Shown piece by piece: positions 5,863 through 6,819 of a stretch of 6,819 bases of DNA. Position 1 is the first letter of the stretch. Each line of letters begins with the position of its first letter. The position numbers were made by a program, and so were the translations under genes. The notes beneath the pieces are model-generated. The model was not told the DNA's origin, made no database searches, and saw only the letters and a program-made list of their open reading frames with translations. Origin of the DNA: Phycisphaerales bacterium UBA6054 (GTDB taxonomy: Bacteria > Planctomycetota > Phycisphaerae > Phycisphaerales > UBA1924); contig DIYM01000012.1 in the NCBI GenBank assembly GCA_002429045.1, forward strand, positions 1 to 6,819, in the 5' to 3' direction.

Positions 5863-5891
5863 GCTGCCTCCCACAAGGAGGCAGCTTTTTT
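5863..5891 (+). terminator. Intrinsic (Rho-independent) terminator
   Basis: GCTGCCTCC (5863-5871) pairs perfectly with GGAGGCAGC (5877-5885) around the loop CACAA, giving a 9-bp stem directly followed by six T's (5886-5891). It is a textbook rightward terminator and the only one I see in the window. It ends 64 nt before the lipoprotein ATG, so transcripts from the leader must read through it to express that gene. Confidence 0.88.
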
Positions 5892-5955
5892 GTCCCCCCC
5901 CGCCTCCAACCCCCTAACTTCCAGCCGATCCCGCCGCCAAGCCGATCATCCCACC

Positions 5956-6366
5956 ATGATCCGCGCCGCCAGCATCACGCTCCTCGCCGCCCTCGCCCTC
6001 CTCCCAGCCTGCGGCCCCGTCCCCGTCCGCGCCTCCCGCGCCTGGCACGGCTCGACCCCCATCTCAGCCACCTACCAGTTCGGCCGTCTGACCGCCGACC
6101 TCCCCCCCGGCACCGCCGTCGAGCCCGCGGTCATCACCGCTCGGTCGCTGCTCGTCCGCCAGGGCCACGCCATCGAGTCCTCCGATGCCACACCCCAGGA
6201 GGGCAAGGTCGTCGCCCTCGCCCCGCCATCGCTCGGCTACGACAAGCTCACCCTCCGCGCCGCCTATCAGGGCCAGGGCACCGTCCTCCGAATCGATGTC
6301 AAACCCCAGAACGAGAGCCGCGCCCGTTCCTTCCTCGAAGCGCTCCTCGCCGCCCTCCGCCTCTGA
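5956..6366 (+). CDS. Small putative lipoprotein, DUF3568-like (136 aa)
   Basis: A 136-residue exported protein of unknown role. The N-terminus is a lipoprotein signal peptide: R3, hydrophobic ITLLAALALL, then lipobox L-P-A-C with C19 as the lipid-modified cysteine (Pro at -2 is less common but tolerated). The mature part is one small α/β domain: a strand-like GRLTADL, a helix at about 56-70 (VEPAVITARSLLVRQG), strands (KVVALAPP, KLTLRAAYQGQGTVLRIDV) and a C-terminal helix (RARSFLEALLAALRL). This order resembles DUF3568-type planctomycete lipoproteins, but the family link is tentative. I chose ATG 5956 because it begins right before the signal peptide; the TTG at 5890 lies in the terminator T-run. 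There is no SD before 5956. The terminator ends 64 nt upstream, and the convergent neighbour ends 9 nt downstream. Confidence 0.72.
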   Translation: MIRAASITLLAALALLPACGPVPVRASRAWHGSTPISATYQFGRLTADLPPGTAVEPAVITARSLLVRQGHAIESSDATPQEGKVVALAPPSLGYDKLTLRAAYQGQGTVLRIDVKPQNESRARSFLEALLAALRL

Positions 6367-6375
6367 TCGCCCGAC

Positions 6376-6819
6376 TCACTCCGCCACCGAACGCAGCGAC
6401 GCCGCGAGCGAGCGTGCTTCGTCCGCGCTCATCCGCGCCGTCACGAACACGCGCCCGCTGATCGCGTCGGTCAGCCGAGCCACGACCGCGCCGTCCTCAT
6501 CGGCGATCGACCACGCGGACCCCGCCGCGAGCTGCACAGACTTGTACCCGTCGAGCTCGACGCCGCGCACATCGAAACGCATCCTCATCCCGTCGGGCCC
6601 GCCCGCCTCTCTCGCACGCCCGGCGGCGGTCTCCGCGGCGTCCGCCAACGCCAGCGCGTCCTCCGGATCGAGCATCACCATCGTCGTCCACATCGACACG
6701 CCCGAATCCACCGTCACCACCGTGGGGCGGTCCTCGACGATGGGCTCCCCGTCCGTGCCGCGTCCCCGGTACGACGGCATCACCAGCCACGACAGCCCGC
6801 CCTCGGCCTCGATCACCCC
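6376..6819 (-). CDS. Uncharacterised protein with apparent internal duplication (probably 5'-partial at the window edge)
   Basis: I do not recognise this protein. The visible part has 146 residues counting from GTG 6816; the frame is open to the edge, so GTG 6816 is probably not the true start and the gene likely continues to the right. No transmembrane segment is visible. Two stretches follow the same pattern, a β-like segment, then D/S-P/A-E/D-E/D-A-x-x-L-A at the start of a helix: residues about 36-65 (…MVMLDPEDALALADAAETAA) and 113-145 (…VTARMSADEARSLAASLRSVA). Between them lies a β-rich middle (MRMRFDVRGVELDGYKSVQLAAG). This suggests two copies of a small β-α unit, perhaps a dimer-like or repeat fold. 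Codon use fits the neighbours. It ends (TGA 6378-6376) 9 nt from the convergent lipoprotein gene. Confidence 0.65.
   Translation of the reverse strand, partial: GVIEAEGGLSWLVMPSYRGRGTDGEPIVEDRPTVVTVDSGVSMWTTMVMLDPEDALALADAAETAAGRAREAGGPDGMRMRFDVRGVELDGYKSVQLAAGSAWSIADEDGAVVARLTDAISGRVFVTARMSADEARSLAASLRSVAE

Larger units (their letters stand above)
5739..5891 (+). ncRNA. Structured leader RNA / candidate translation-coupled attenuator (unrecognised family)
   Basis: I do not recognise this RNA. It begins here with the extended SD and ends in an intrinsic terminator; the true 5' end is unknown. Stem 1 pairs GGGCTGCG (5777-5784) with CGCAGCCC (5818-5825) and encloses ACGGG/CCCGT (5801-5805 with 5810-5814). 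Stem 2 pairs AGGTGATGC (5836-5844) with GCATC (5849-5853) and ACCT (5856-5859), with loop AACC and an AA bulge. Stem 3 is the terminator (5863-5885). Alternative pairing: GCAGCC (5819-5824) with GGCTGC (5862-5867), which would disrupt both stem 1 and the terminator. The 12-codon ORF covers the 5' arm of stem 1. Local A/T content is higher than in the flanking DNA. Either a cis attenuator of the lipoprotein gene or a free-standing small RNA fits; the sequence does not decide between them. Confidence 0.5.

Noticed and set aside
5763..6461. A 232-residue frame from ATG 5763 running through the leader, the terminator and the lipoprotein.
   Set aside because: It crosses a strong terminator and becomes Pro/Arg low-complexity, while the lipoprotein frame has a clear signal peptide and lipobox.
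1..6819. CRISPR arrays, insertion sequences, tRNA or rRNA genes.
   Set aside because: I saw no regularly spaced repeats, no transposase motifs, no terminal inverted repeats and no tRNA cloverleaf on either strand.

Overview
The window is GC-rich, with strong G/C preference at third codon positions and long antisense shadow frames. It most resembles a Planctomycetota genome, possibly class Phycisphaerae. The reasons are a membrane Ser/Thr kinase with a C-terminal TPR sensor and the planctomycete-style N-terminal 'CGGD' preamble, a small DUF3568-like lipoprotein, and mostly weak or absent Shine-Dalgarno (SD) sites. The taxon is an inference from gene style; the window has no marker gene.

Layout. 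Positions 1-1462 (+) hold a 12-helix MFS-type transporter whose frame is still open at the left edge. A 61-residue acidic protein follows 8 nt later (1471-1656, +). Two minus-strand signalling genes face these: a HD-GYP protein with a Cache-like sensor (5350 to 3992) and then a receptor-type Ser/Thr kinase with TPRs (3922 to 1664). The 69-nt gap between them suggests one transcript. The kinase ends 7 nt from the convergent small gene.

Positions 5351-5955 form a roughly 600-nt non-coding stretch upstream of both the HD-GYP gene (leftward) and a lipoprotein gene (rightward). Its left part holds two inverted repeats, a GC-rich hairpin and one plausible rightward promoter. Its right part (5739-5891) is the most unusual piece of the window. 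It has a 13-nt extended SD, a 12-codon GTG-started ORF ending within the first hairpin domain, two further hairpins, and a textbook intrinsic terminator with six T's. The arms can pair in alternative ways (1:2, 2:3, 3:4), as in a translation-coupled attenuator. Sequence complementary to the 16S rRNA 3' tail occurs three times. I do not recognise this RNA family.

To the right, a small lipoprotein (5956-6366, +) meets a minus-strand gene (6376 to the right edge) convergently with a 9-nt gap. That last protein is unrecognised, is probably cut by the window end, and seems to contain an internal duplication.

How the genes may work together: the HD-GYP protein (c-di-GMP hydrolysis, extracytoplasmic sensing) and the TPR kinase (protein phosphorylation) look like a two-gene signalling unit. 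The transporter plus small protein is a separate unit, and the leader RNA plus lipoprotein is a third, tentative one.
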